Below, in pieces: positions 1 through 8,161 of a stretch of 64,000 nucleotides of DNA. Position 1 is the stretch's first letter; each line of letters starts with the position of its first letter. The notes under the pieces are model-generated. The model had not been told where the DNA came from. It saw only the letters and a program-made list of their open reading frames with translations, and did not search any database. The position numbers were made by a program, and so were the translations under genes. The stretch covers positions 4,114,676-4,178,675 of the forward strand of contig NZ_CP147012.1 of NCBI RefSeq assembly GCF_037126285.1, read 5' to 3'. The stretch comes from Bernardetia sp. MNP-M8 (GTDB lineage Bacteria; Bacteroidota; Bacteroidia; Cytophagales; Bernardetiaceae).

Positions 1-710
1 GTATTCGTGATACGGTTTATTTTTGGAGTGAATTTAATAAGTTTGTTCGTGCCTATTGTGATTTGAAAAAAATCTGTCCAGAACTTCATATTTTGGATAT
101 TGGTGGTGGTTTGCCTATCAAAAACTCACTTGGTTTTGAGTTTGATTACGAATATATGACAGAAGCCATTGTAGCAAATATTCAAGAAGTTTGTGAGCAA
201 GAAGGTGTTCCTGTTCCTACTATTTTTTCTGAGTTTGGAAGTTTTACGGTAGGCGAAAGTGGAGGAATGATTTTTTCTGTAATGGCTCAAAAACAACAAA
301 ACGATCGTGAACTTTGGTATATGATTGATGGCTCATTTATTACACATTTACCCGATACGTGGGGAATGGGTTACCGTTTTATCACAATGGCAATCAATAA
401 TTGGGACAAGGAATATCAGCAGGTTCATGTGGGTGGAATTACCTGTGATAGTATGGATTATTACGATTCAGAATCGCATGTTTCGAAATTGATGTTGCCA
501 AAATTTACACGAGGAACAGAGCAATACATTGGTTTTTTCCATACAGGAGCATACCAAGAAAGTTTGGGAGGTTATGGAGGAATTCAGCATTGTTTGATTC
601 CAAATGCTCAACACGTAATCATTGACAGAGATGCACAAGGAAATGTAACCACCGAATTATTCAATAAAGAACAAACAGCAGAACAGGTTTTGAATATTTT
701 GGGGTATTGA
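1..710 (+). CDS. speA: Biosynthetic arginine decarboxylase, C-terminal part (5' truncated by window)
   Basis: Decarboxylates arginine to agmatine, the first step of polyamine synthesis, in the cytoplasm with PLP. The reading frame is open from base 3, so the gene continues upstream of the window; a TTG at 63 is not a real start. Visible group IV decarboxylase signatures are the glycine-rich phosphate-binding DIGGGLP, the EFGSFTVGESG strand and the ITCDSMDYY motif that supplies the active-site Cys-Asp-Ser in this fold. The PLP lysine lies outside the window. The reading stops with a normal C-terminus and is followed by a strong hairpin terminator. Ornithine or diaminopimelate decarboxylases share the fold, but the CDSMD context fits arginine decarboxylase best. 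Confidence 0.85.
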   Translation, partial: IRDTVYFWSEFNKFVRAYCDLKKICPELHILDIGGGLPIKNSLGFEFDYEYMTEAIVANIQEVCEQEGVPVPTIFSEFGSFTVGESGGMIFSVMAQKQQNDRELWYMIDGSFITHLPDTWGMGYRFITMAINNWDKEYQQVHVGGITCDSMDYYDSESHVSKLMLPKFTRGTEQYIGFFHTGAYQESLGGYGGIQHCLIPNAQHVIIDRDAQGNVTTELFNKEQTAEQVLNILGY

Positions 711-736
711 TAAAATTGTATAATAAAACTTTTACT

Positions 737-761
737 CGTGTTCTGTGACTTACAGAACACG
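737..761 (+). terminator. Rho-independent terminator after speA
   Basis: A perfect 10-bp stem CGTGTTCTGT/ACAGAACACG with a 5-nt loop is followed by a T-run, 27 bases after the speA stop codon. Confidence 0.85.
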
Positions 762-839
762 ATTTTTTCATTTTCAAAAAAATTCATAGCTTTTCAAAAA
801 TTTTATTTTACTAGTTACTCAGTTACTTAGAATTGACTA

Positions 840-861
840 AAACCCTTCTAAGACAGGGTTT
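840..861. repeat. Short GC-containing hairpin upstream of the MBL lipoprotein gene
   Basis: AAACCCT (840-846) pairs with AGGGTTT (855-861) across an 8-nt loop. It sits between the speA terminator and the next gene, with no T-run, so it may be an intergenic palindrome or a leader hairpin rather than a terminator. Confidence 0.4.
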
Positions 862-974
862 CAATCGTTTTGAAAATAGTAAAACCTCTCAGTGAAGCTA
901 AAATAAACTTACCAAGTATGCAGCATAAAATTTATGAAATGCTGTATTATTTAAAACATAAAAGTATTCTCTTT

Positions 975-2129
975 ATGAATTATTTTAAAATCCTTTTTTT
1001 ATTTGTTATTTCAATTCTAAATATTTCTTGTTCAGAAGCAAAAGTCCAAACTGAAATAACAAAACAAAATAAAAGTAACAAAATAGTACAATCAGATTTT
1101 AGTCAAAAAAAAATAACAGATAATCTATATGTTTTAAAAGCACCTAGCTATAATACTAATGTAGGTGTATTTATTGGTGTAAAGGAATTACTTTTGATAG
1201 ATCCAATGACAGGAATGAATAATCAAAAAGATTTACTCAAAGCAATAAGAGAACTTTCTGACAAACCCATCAAGTATGTATTGAACACGCATAGCCATCA
1301 AGACCATAGTGGAGCAAATTCTTTTTTTATGGAACTGGGGGCAACAATTATTTCCCAAGAAAATAGTAAATATTCGAAAGCAGTTTATGATGTTACTTTT
1401 AAGAATACTTATACAGTAAAAATGGAAAGTGAAACAGTAGAATTATATCATGTTAAAGCACATACTTTTGATGATGTTTTGATTTACTTTAAGAACAATA
1501 ATACAGTATTTATGGGAGATACTTATATGACTAATTCTTTCCCACATTTTTATTATGGTGGTGGAAGCAAGGGGCATTTAGATATTATTGATAAAGCATT
1601 ATCTTTAGGAGATGAAAGTACCACTATAGTTGCTGCCCACGGTAAATTATCATCTAATAAAAAAGAACTTAGTGTTTATAAAAGTAATTCTATAAAATGG
1701 ATTAATAGAATAAAAGAACTTAATGATGCAGGTAAAACTTCTGAGCAGATTGCTAATGATAAACAAATCAAAGAACTAAGTTTGGTTTTTAATGATGGAA
1801 ATAATATATCAACTCAGCGATTATCACAAACAATTAAGAAAACAGTTTCTGTCAATTTAGTTGCTAATACTATTATTCCTGTAACCACTCTTAGAAGTTA
1901 TGAAGGTAGCTATCAGTATGAAAATGGTCAAATAGATGAAGTTATATATCAAGAAGGTAAATTGTTTTTACGAAGCGAAGGCAATTATATATATGAGATT
2001 GTATCTCTTTCAGAAACAAATTTTCACTTGAAAGGACAAACGCTTAATCAATCCCTAATTTTTGATAATGTTCACAAACAATTTATATTTTTTAATGGAA
2101 AGGAAGAGCTAGTAGCAAATAAAAAATAA
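975..2129 (+). CDS. Metallo-beta-lactamase-fold lipoprotein (subclass B1-like hydrolase)
   Basis: A zinc hydrolase of the metallo-beta-lactamase superfamily, probably anchored on the periplasmic side. I start at the ATG at 975 rather than at 870 because it begins a lipoprotein signal (basic start, hydrophobic core, lipobox ending ISC). Zinc ligands are visible as HSHQDH at about residues 106-111, HTFDD about 50 residues later, the GDT loop and a final AAHGK histidine, the order seen in B1-type enzymes. About 110 residues after the lactamase domain form an extra C-terminal domain of strands, unlike compact antibiotic beta-lactamases of about 230-250 residues. Substrate is unknown; resistance cannot be inferred. 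It stands alone, with no operon partner. Confidence 0.75.
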   Translation: MNYFKILFLFVISILNISCSEAKVQTEITKQNKSNKIVQSDFSQKKITDNLYVLKAPSYNTNVGVFIGVKELLLIDPMTGMNNQKDLLKAIRELSDKPIKYVLNTHSHQDHSGANSFFMELGATIISQENSKYSKAVYDVTFKNTYTVKMESETVELYHVKAHTFDDVLIYFKNNNTVFMGDTYMTNSFPHFYYGGGSKGHLDIIDKALSLGDESTTIVAAHGKLSSNKKELSVYKSNSIKWINRIKELNDAGKTSEQIANDKQIKELSLVFNDGNNISTQRLSQTIKKTVSVNLVANTIIPVTTLRSYEGSYQYENGQIDEVIYQEGKLFLRSEGNYIYEIVSLSETNFHLKGQTLNQSLIFDNVHKQFIFFNGKEELVANKK

Positions 2130-2326
2130 TACTTAAAGTCTATTTAAGAGTAACTTTTTGAAGATATTCGTATAGAAGTAAAACATTAATTTATTTTTTA
2201 TATTCAATCAAAAGTGCTTTTAGAAAAGAATTTATACCTGTCATGTATTTTCAAGTTATGTATAAAATTTAAAAAGTTATTTTTCAACTTTAATAGTTCA
2301 AGACTACTGACAATTTCTTTTAAAAT

Positions 2327-2938
2327 CTAATACTCCCACTTTCCACCAATCAGCGCAGTAGCAATTTCTTCAACAAAAGAATCAGCAACAAGCCTACTTT
2401 TGTCTTCTGTTTTTAAAAAGTGCCATTTTATTCCGTGAATATCAGCTATTTTTTTTGCCCATTTTATACTATCTGCATCTTCTGGACTTCCTACAATAAA
2501 TTTTCTTTTGATAGGGTTTTTGACATATTCTTGCAAAAAATATCCAAATTCTAAACGACTTGTAGGCGCAATATTGGCATCAAAAATTCCTGATTTTTCT
2601 TTTGTCCAATAAGCAGGTAACCAAAAAGCTGTAATATCACAGAGTTGTAAATATTGAAGTTCCCATGTTATTTGTTTGTCTCTGACAGCTTCTAGTTCTG
2701 TTTTAGGGTTTTTATTATCAATATCTGCCCATTTTCCTGTTTCGGGCTCAGGTGAAACGACAATCATACTTGGGTTTAGTCGTTTGTCTTCTAGAAGTTT
2801 TTGGATTACTTTTCTTCTCCAACCTGTTTTTAAATTTTCTTCAGAAGGCGTTGCACCAGCCAAAAAAACACCTAGTTTGGGAAAAATAGTATCATGATTT
2901 CTTGAAAATAAAGTTCGGATAGGTTCGTGTTGCATCAC
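2327..2938 (-). CDS. Nucleoside 2-deoxyribosyltransferase-like protein
   Basis: Resembles the Nuc_deoxyrib_tr_2 family: a short N-terminal strand ending in VFLAGATP, a WR pair soon after, a VSPEPE segment, and a DITAFWLPAYW stretch followed by RLEFGYFLQ, the pattern of nucleotide-handling Rossmann-like folds that keep a conserved glutamate. No membrane or signal segment, so cytoplasmic. The start is MM; the second ATG is equally possible. Expected activity is N-glycosidic bond cleavage or transfer on a modified nucleoside, but the substrate is not evident. It is monocistronic and divergent from the DUF4129 gene. Confidence 0.65.
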   Translation of the reverse strand: MMQHEPIRTLFSRNHDTIFPKLGVFLAGATPSEENLKTGWRRKVIQKLLEDKRLNPSMIVVSPEPETGKWADIDNKNPKTELEAVRDKQITWELQYLQLCDITAFWLPAYWTKEKSGIFDANIAPTSRLEFGYFLQEYVKNPIKRKFIVGSPEDADSIKWAKKIADIHGIKWHFLKTEDKSRLVADSFVEEIATALIGGKWEY

Positions 2939-3130
2939 AAAAAGAGATTGAATATAAAAGCTATTTTTTTTCTAAGATAGAAAATAATTGAATTAAGAAC
3001 GTCAAAATAATCATTAAATTTTTATTTTTTTGTATATTTACCAACTCTGTTTTAACTCTACACTTACATTATATGTAAAGTTTCAAATAGATGAAAGAAT
3101 AAAAAGACAGTATAATTTTATAATAATTCT

Positions 3131-3859
3131 ATGAAGACTACTTTTAAAAAAGCTATTTTTTATTTGCTGATTGCAATCACTTTTTCAGTTGGTTTGCATT
3201 CTTCTATTTCGTATGCTCAAGATAAAACTACACAGCAAGAAACAGAAATAAAAGAGTTTGATAACAAAAAATGGAATGAGTTAAGAGATGGAATCAAATA
3301 TGCCAAAGAAATAGAGGAGAAAAAGGAAGAATATAAAGAACCTGCCTCTAAATGGCCTGAATTAGATTGGAGTTTTTTGGCAGGCTTAAAGTATGTACTT
3401 ATTGGTTTGGTTGTGGCTTTGTTGGCTTTAGCTTTAGTTTGGTTTTTTACAAAAGGAGTTTTGTTTGGGAATAAGAAAACAAAGTTAGAAGAAGAACAAG
3501 CTGCATTTTTGACAGAAGAAAACCTAGAAAAAGTAGAGTTTGGTTATTTAGAACAAGCCTTAGAAAAAGCATTATTACAACGCAATTTCCGTATGGCAAT
3601 CCGTATTCATTATTTATGGCTTTTAAAAGTCTTATATGAAAAGGAACTTATCAATTGGAAAAAAGACAAAACTAATCATGCTTATATTTCAGAATTGTCC
3701 AATAAAGCATCACAAGAATCAGCTACAAGTTTTAGAAAGCTAACTCTTTGGTATGAAAAAGCATGGTATGGAGAATCTAAAATTGATGAAAAAGATTTTA
3801 GTATGGTAGAGACTTATTTTATTAATTTTAGAAAATCGCATCAAGATAAAGCTGCATAA
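3131..3859 (+). CDS. DUF4129-type membrane protein with signal peptide
   Basis: The N-terminus is a signal peptide ending near SYAQ, followed by a charged extracytoplasmic stretch rich in K and E, one transmembrane helix at about residues 84-108 and a cytoplasmic C-terminal domain. That domain carries the DUF4129 pattern (an RNFRMAIRIHYLWLL helix and the LTLWYEKAWYG ending). DUF4129 proteins are often near transglutaminase or MoxR/BatA genes; no such genes are here. Function is unknown. It ends 20 bases before the Crp/Fnr gene and could be cotranscribed with it. Confidence 0.65.
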   Translation: MKTTFKKAIFYLLIAITFSVGLHSSISYAQDKTTQQETEIKEFDNKKWNELRDGIKYAKEIEEKKEEYKEPASKWPELDWSFLAGLKYVLIGLVVALLALALVWFFTKGVLFGNKKTKLEEEQAAFLTEENLEKVEFGYLEQALEKALLQRNFRMAIRIHYLWLLKVLYEKELINWKKDKTNHAYISELSNKASQESATSFRKLTLWYEKAWYGESKIDEKDFSMVETYFINFRKSHQDKAA

Positions 3860-3879
3860 TTTTTCTCTTTTTTGTGTTT

Positions 3880-4470
3880 ATGAATAGTATTATTTTAGAA
3901 GAAGTTCTCCAAACAATTGATAAACAATATTCAGTTCTTTCAAAGGAATGTAAAATTGATATATCTGATGTTTCGAAACTAGTAGTGCTTGAAAAACAGC
4001 AATTATTAATTAGTGAAGGAGAGTTAGAAAATAATATATATTTTATTATAAAGGGCTGTGCTAGAGCTTTTTATTTAAAAGATGGTAAAGATATTACAGA
4101 TTGGTTTGCCTTCGAAAATGATTTCTTATGCTCTATTAATAGTTTCTTTTTATCTATTCCAAGTCCTCATTTTATAGAAACATTAGAGCCAAGTATTTTA
4201 CTTCGAATTTCTAAATCTGATACAGAAAAATTATCTCAAAATCATCATAGTTTCGAAACACTAGCCAAAAATGTTGTTATCAAAACCATGTTGCAGTTAC
4301 AAGAAAGAATTGTAGGTATTCAATTTGAAACAGCACAACAGAAATACGAAAATTTATTGAAAATCTTACCCTCTATTACACAAAGAGTTGCCCTAACTCA
4401 CATTGCTTCCTACTTAGGAATTACTTTAGAAACACTTAGTCGAATTCGGAATCCTAGAAATACGAATTAA
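3880..4470 (+). CDS. Crp/Fnr-family transcriptional regulator
   Basis: A cyclic-nucleotide-binding-like jelly roll (KQQLLISEGELENNIYFIIKG region) followed by a long dimerisation helix and a C-terminal winged helix. The ATG at 3880 is preferred to the GTG at 3874. The recognition helix reads LETLSRIR: the E-T-x-S-R arrangement matches FNR (ETISR) rather than CRP (RETVGR). FNR uses these E, S and R residues to read TTGAT half-sites. The cysteine cluster of oxygen-sensing FNR is absent, so the signal is probably not oxygen through an Fe-S cluster. A TTGAT-N4-ATCAA palindrome lies 19 bases beyond the stop codon, in front of the next gene. Confidence 0.85.
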   Translation: MNSIILEEVLQTIDKQYSVLSKECKIDISDVSKLVVLEKQQLLISEGELENNIYFIIKGCARAFYLKDGKDITDWFAFENDFLCSINSFFLSIPSPHFIETLEPSILLRISKSDTEKLSQNHHSFETLAKNVVIKTMLQLQERIVGIQFETAQQKYENLLKILPSITQRVALTHIASYLGITLETLSRIRNPRNTN

Positions 4471-4489
4471 TTTTTGGCGAACACCGAAT

Positions 4490-4503
4490 TTGATATAAAT
4501 CAA
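4490..4503. promoter_or_regulatory. FNR-like binding palindrome
   Basis: TTGAT at 4490-4494, a 4-base spacer, and ATCAA at 4499-4503 form a perfect FNR-type consensus site; the symmetry extends one base on each side. It lies 65 bases upstream of the membrane-protein start at 4568 and just after a regulator whose recognition helix has FNR-like residues. A second match occurs by chance inside another gene at 62,090, so sequence alone is not proof. Confidence 0.5.
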
Positions 4504-4567
4504 ATGTTTTCTTATTCTACTTCTAGATATTTGTATTTCTAATTTATTATTACAAATACAACTAATT

Positions 4568-5191
4568 ATGAAAAAGATAACTAACAGTCAAATTCATTAC
4601 GGTTCAGGTATTATTCTGTCTCTTTTTATAGGACTTCATCTATTCAACCATTTTTGCAGTATTTTTGGAGCAGAATTTCATATTTCTGTTATGAATTCAT
4701 TGCGAATTATATATCGGAATGTTTTTATAGAAACACTTTTATTATTTGCTGTCTGTATTCAAATTATATCGGGAAGTAAATTGATTAGGAGACTTACAAA
4801 AAAATATCATCTAAATTTTGAAACTCTCTCACTTTGGTCTGGACTCTATTTAGCAATTTTTCTTTTGATTCATGTTAGTGCTGTTTTTATAGGACGGTTT
4901 GTATTCGAACTAGACACTAATTTTTATTTTGGAGTGGCAGGAATTAATATATTTCCTATCAATCTTTTTTTTGTTCCTTATTATGGATTGGCTATAATGG
5001 CTTTTTTTGCTCATATCTCAGCTATTCATGGTAAGAAAATGAAGTCTAATATATTAGGCTTTACTCCTCAAAAGCAGGCAATAGTAATTTTGATTATTGG
5101 TTTTGTTTTTTCTATTCTTCTATTTTATGGTTTTACAAATCATTTTAAAGGAGTTGTAATTCCTTCTGAGTTTGTTGATGTTTTAAGGTAG
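4568..5191 (+). CDS. Multi-pass membrane protein with intramembrane histidines, SdhC/cytochrome b-like
   Basis: About six hydrophobic segments (near residues 13-32, 52-68, 90-108, 118-135, 137-158 and 170-190) in 207 residues. Histidines sit within or at the ends of helices: H24 and H28 in the first, H102 in the third, H149 and H154 at the end of the fifth. This spacing resembles di-haem cytochrome b anchors such as succinate dehydrogenase SdhC, but no flavoprotein or iron-sulfur subunit is nearby. Function is therefore only suggested. It lies behind an FNR-like site next to a Crp/Fnr gene, which would suit a respiratory or nitrosative-stress role. A strong terminator follows. Confidence 0.6.
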   Translation: MKKITNSQIHYGSGIILSLFIGLHLFNHFCSIFGAEFHISVMNSLRIIYRNVFIETLLLFAVCIQIISGSKLIRRLTKKYHLNFETLSLWSGLYLAIFLLIHVSAVFIGRFVFELDTNFYFGVAGINIFPINLFFVPYYGLAIMAFFAHISAIHGKKMKSNILGFTPQKQAIVILIIGFVFSILLFYGFTNHFKGVVIPSEFVDVLR

Positions 5192-5220
5192 CAATAATTT
5201 ACAATTGATGAAAAAATAAA

Positions 5221-5252
5221 AAACACCTTTTTCAAGAGAGAAAAAGGTGTTT
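5221..5252. terminator. Bidirectional terminator between convergent genes
   Basis: A perfect 13-bp stem (AAACACCTTTTTC / GAAAAAGGTGTTT) with a 6-nt loop, preceded by an A-run and followed by a T-run. It can serve both the membrane protein and the DUF2911 gene. Confidence 0.9.
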
Positions 5253-5275
5253 TTTGTTAAAAATAAAATCTAAAA

Positions 5276-6199
5276 TTATTTATTCTTAGTTGATTTGCTG
5301 TTTTTAGGAAGTTGTTGAGAATAAGTTTTGATAAATTGTTCCATTTGTGGCTTTAGGCGTTTGTAGAAATTTGTATTTTCTTTTTCACCCATTGCTATAG
5401 ATTTTTTTACTAAATCAATTGCTCCTTGTGTGTTACTTGAAACGCCTCCTGTTTTGTTTCCAGCCATCATCAAACGAGCCTTTATCCAATTATTGTAAAA
5501 ATGGTCTTTCAGAGAAATAGATTTATTAATCCAGTCCATTGCTTTTTCTGTATTTTGTTTATTGTCTAAATAATATTCAGCAGATTGTGCATAAGTGTAC
5601 CACAAATTATCAGCTTGCTTTAATGTATTTTCAATATTTGAAACCATTTTAGAAACAGGATCTGCATCTACAACAAAAGAAATTCTAGTATTTGACCACC
5701 AAAGAGAAACTTTGCCCTGACGATCTTCCAGAGCTTCAATTGTAAAGAGCATACGTTCATTAATAATAGGAGAAACCATAGGAGTTACTGTAAAACGAAC
5801 TACATCTTCTTTCTCGTCATATTCGCCTGCACCCCACTGTTCAGAATTTTTATTGATGATAACTGTCCATTCTTTCTCATTTGGAATAGTAAAAAGAGAA
5901 TATGTTCCTGCTGGTACTTTCGTTCCATCAATAGAAACTTCATCTGAAAAAGTAATATTTGTAGCCTTATTTGCACCTGTACGCCATATTTCTCCGTAAG
6001 GAACAAGACCACCCCATACTTCACGCTGACGCATAGCAGGAGAAGAATAATCAATAGTAATATCTGTAAGACCAACAGTTTGTTTTACCATAGCAGAAGG
6101 ACTTGGTTGTGGCATGGTAAGTTGAGCAAAAACAGAGGAAGTAAAAAATAATGCCGTAAAAGACATCAAAACCAAACTAAGCGTTGAAATTTTTAACAT
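5276..6199 (-). CDS. DUF2911 domain secreted protein
   Basis: The ATG at 6199 is chosen because it begins a signal peptide ending SSVFAQ; an upstream ATG at 6244 would bury it behind 15 residues. The mature protein shows the DUF2911 pattern characteristic of Bacteroidetes: PSPSAMVKQTVGLTDITIDYS, WGGLVPYGEIWRTGAN, a FSDEVSIDGTKVPAGTYSLF segment and EWTVIINKNSEQWG. A C-terminal helical region resembles TPR-like repeats. Probably periplasmic or exported. The molecular function of the family is not established. A TATCTTTG -7 box lies about 120 bases upstream. Confidence 0.85.
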   Translation of the reverse strand: MLKISTLSLVLMSFTALFFTSSVFAQLTMPQPSPSAMVKQTVGLTDITIDYSSPAMRQREVWGGLVPYGEIWRTGANKATNITFSDEVSIDGTKVPAGTYSLFTIPNEKEWTVIINKNSEQWGAGEYDEKEDVVRFTVTPMVSPIINERMLFTIEALEDRQGKVSLWWSNTRISFVVDADPVSKMVSNIENTLKQADNLWYTYAQSAEYYLDNKQNTEKAMDWINKSISLKDHFYNNWIKARLMMAGNKTGGVSSNTQGAIDLVKKSIAMGEKENTNFYKRLKPQMEQFIKTYSQQLPKNSKSTKNK

Positions 6200-6318
6200 G
6201 AAAAATTGTAGTAACGATGAATAAAATAAAAATAACTGCCACATAATTTTGAAAATGAATTTATGAATTACGTGCAGTTGATAAATAAAACGTTTATAGT
6301 TCTTTATCTTGATGAATG

Positions 6319-6326
6319 CAAAGATA
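6319..6326 (-). promoter_or_regulatory. Bacteroidetes -7 promoter box for the DUF2911 gene
   Basis: On the minus strand this reads TATCTTTG, matching TAnnTTTG. It lies 120 bases upstream of the chosen start at 6199 and in no other gene. Confidence 0.5.
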
Positions 6327-6377
6327 ACCTAGACTACTATTTGTAGAAAATTTTGTTAGGAAGAGTAAGCTAAATTT

Positions 6378-6884
6378 CTATCTTTTTCTACCCAATCTCA
6401 AAACCAAACTTCCTCCAACAAGCGCACCTACACCAGCCCAAATCCAAAGAGAAGGACGAATTTTTCTAGGATTTTCTCCTAAAAAGAAATGGGAAATATC
6501 ATATAGAAAAGGACGATTATCAGCTACTTTTATATAAAGCCAATCTGTTAGTTCTTTAAAATTAGGATTTTTTTGATACCAACTTATAGGTAAATCGGTT
6601 GCTCCTCCTAGTTCTAAACTTTTGAAAGCAGCTTCTGCTCCTGAATATACTTTTCCGTTTGGAGTAATTAAGCGAACAGCTTTTTTGAATAATTTTGTAT
6701 CTAAATCGGGAAAATCTTTGGCTGATTCTTGATAAGGACGTAAATCAATAGTTGATTCATTGACAATCATTTGCCATTTGGTAATCCAGTATTTGCAAAA
6801 ACCACATTCTGCATCCCAAATCAAGATGGTTTTTTGTGGAGCATAAGAAGTTGAAAGATTATTTTTACTAGGAATAGAAGTCAT
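6378..6884 (-). CDS. DCC-family thiol-disulfide oxidoreductase-like protein (DUF393)
   Basis: The signature DAECGFCKYW near residues 24-33 is the D-x-x-C-x-x-C motif that names the DCC family, set after a short hydrophobic strand as in thioredoxin folds. The following region (YSGAEAAFKSLE) also matches. A C-terminal hydrophobic helix (about 148-163) suggests attachment to the membrane with the rest in the cytoplasm. Redox activity is inferred from the CxxC; no substrate is known. It lies downstream on the minus strand from nothing else and seems to have its own transcript. Confidence 0.8.
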   Translation of the reverse strand: MTSIPSKNNLSTSYAPQKTILIWDAECGFCKYWITKWQMIVNESTIDLRPYQESAKDFPDLDTKLFKKAVRLITPNGKVYSGAEAAFKSLELGGATDLPISWYQKNPNFKELTDWLYIKVADNRPFLYDISHFFLGENPRKIRPSLWIWAGVGALVGGSLVLRLGRKR

Positions 6885-7033
6885 TTTTTTGAATTTTGAT
6901 ATGATAATAATGCCTTGATTCTAACTAATTTAGTTCTCATAGTAGTATTATTTTATTTAAATCAGAACATTAAACATATCAAATTGTTCAGTAATCGTAC
7001 TATTCAAAAAACAAATAAAACTATTATAATTAT

Positions 7034-8092
7034 ATGTCAAATAACGTAAAAGCATTTGGAACAGAAGCTGCTGATAAGCCTTTAAAACAAATGACCATTG
7101 AACGCAGAGAAGTAACTGCAAAAGATATTGAAATTGATATTTTGTATTGTGGTGTTTGTCATTCTGATTTGCACACAGCTAGAAATGATTGGGGTGGAAC
7201 AGTTTATTCTGCTGTACCTGGTCATGAGATTGTAGGAAAAGTGACTAAAGTTGGAAGTGATGTCACCAAACTTAAAGTAGGCGATTATGCTGCTGTGGGT
7301 TGCATGGTTGATTCGTGTCAGACATGTGATAGTTGTAAGCAAGATTTAGAACAATATTGTCAGAAAGGTTTTACAGGAACATACAACGGAAAAGACAAGC
7401 ATCTAGGAGGACATACTTTTGGAGGATATTCTGAAAAAGTAGTTGTAGATGAAAACTTTGTTTTGAAAGTTCCTGAAAATCTTGATTTAGCTGCTGTTGC
7501 ACCTTTACTTTGTGCAGGTGTTACTACATGGTCTCCTTTGGTTCATTGGAATGTAAAAGAAGGAAGCAAAGTTGCTGTTATTGGTTTGGGTGGACTCGGA
7601 CACATGGCAATCAAATTAGCTAAAGGAATGGGTGCAGAAGTTACACTTTTTTCTCGTTCGCCAAGTAAAGAAAAAGATGCTAAAGAATTAGGTGCTGATA
7701 CTGTTATTATCTCAACAGACGAAAAACAAATGAAATCGGTAAGAGGAAAGTTTGATTTAATTATTGATACAGTTCCTTATGAACATGATTTGAATCCTTA
7801 TATTTCGACGCTTACAATTAATGGAACTTTAGTTTTGGTTGGTTTTATAGGCGAGTTAGATTCTATGATTCAAACACCAGCTATGATAATGGGAAGACGT
7901 TCTATTGCAGGTTCTGTAATCGGTGGAATCAAAGAAACACAAGAAATGCTAGATTTTTGTGGAGAGCATAATATTGTTTCAGAAATTGAAATGATTAATA
8001 TGCAAGACATTAATGATGCCTACGAACGAATGCTAAAAAGTGATGTTCGTTATCGTTTTGTCATTGACATGAAATCTTTGAAGGATAATTAA
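7034..8092 (+). CDS. Zinc-dependent alcohol dehydrogenase, YahK/CAD-type aldehyde reductase
   Basis: NAD(P)H-dependent reduction of aldehydes is expected. The catalytic zinc site is visible as CGVCHSD with a downstream GHE. The structural zinc lobe has four cysteines in CQTCDSCKQDLEQYC. The Rossmann nucleotide-binding motif GLGGLGH lies near residues 184-190. Length (352 residues) and the HTFGGYSEKVVVDE segment fit the YahK / cinnamyl-alcohol-dehydrogenase subgroup, which prefers NADPH. The physiological substrate is not determinable here. It is monocistronic and ends at a convergent hairpin shared with meaB. Confidence 0.85.
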   Translation: MSNNVKAFGTEAADKPLKQMTIERREVTAKDIEIDILYCGVCHSDLHTARNDWGGTVYSAVPGHEIVGKVTKVGSDVTKLKVGDYAAVGCMVDSCQTCDSCKQDLEQYCQKGFTGTYNGKDKHLGGHTFGGYSEKVVVDENFVLKVPENLDLAAVAPLLCAGVTTWSPLVHWNVKEGSKVAVIGLGGLGHMAIKLAKGMGAEVTLFSRSPSKEKDAKELGADTVIISTDEKQMKSVRGKFDLIIDTVPYEHDLNPYISTLTINGTLVLVGFIGELDSMIQTPAMIMGRRSIAGSVIGGIKETQEMLDFCGEHNIVSEIEMINMQDINDAYERMLKSDVRYRFVIDMKSLKDN

Positions 8093-8117
8093 TAATTGTA
8101 TAAATTAATTATACTTG

Positions 8118-8158
8118 AATGGTTAATTGTAAATCAATGATATTTGCAATTAACCATT
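8118..8158. terminator. Convergent terminator hairpin between the alcohol dehydrogenase and meaB
   Basis: AATGGTTAATTG (8118-8129) pairs perfectly with CAATTAACCATT (8147-8158) and is followed by T residues on the plus strand. It is AT-rich, so moderate strength. Confidence 0.7.
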
Positions 8159-8161
8159 TTT

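Noticed and set aside
870-974. Longer start for the MBL lipoprotein
   Set aside because: It would place 35 residues before the lipoprotein signal and overlap the hairpin region; the ATG at 975 starts the signal directly.
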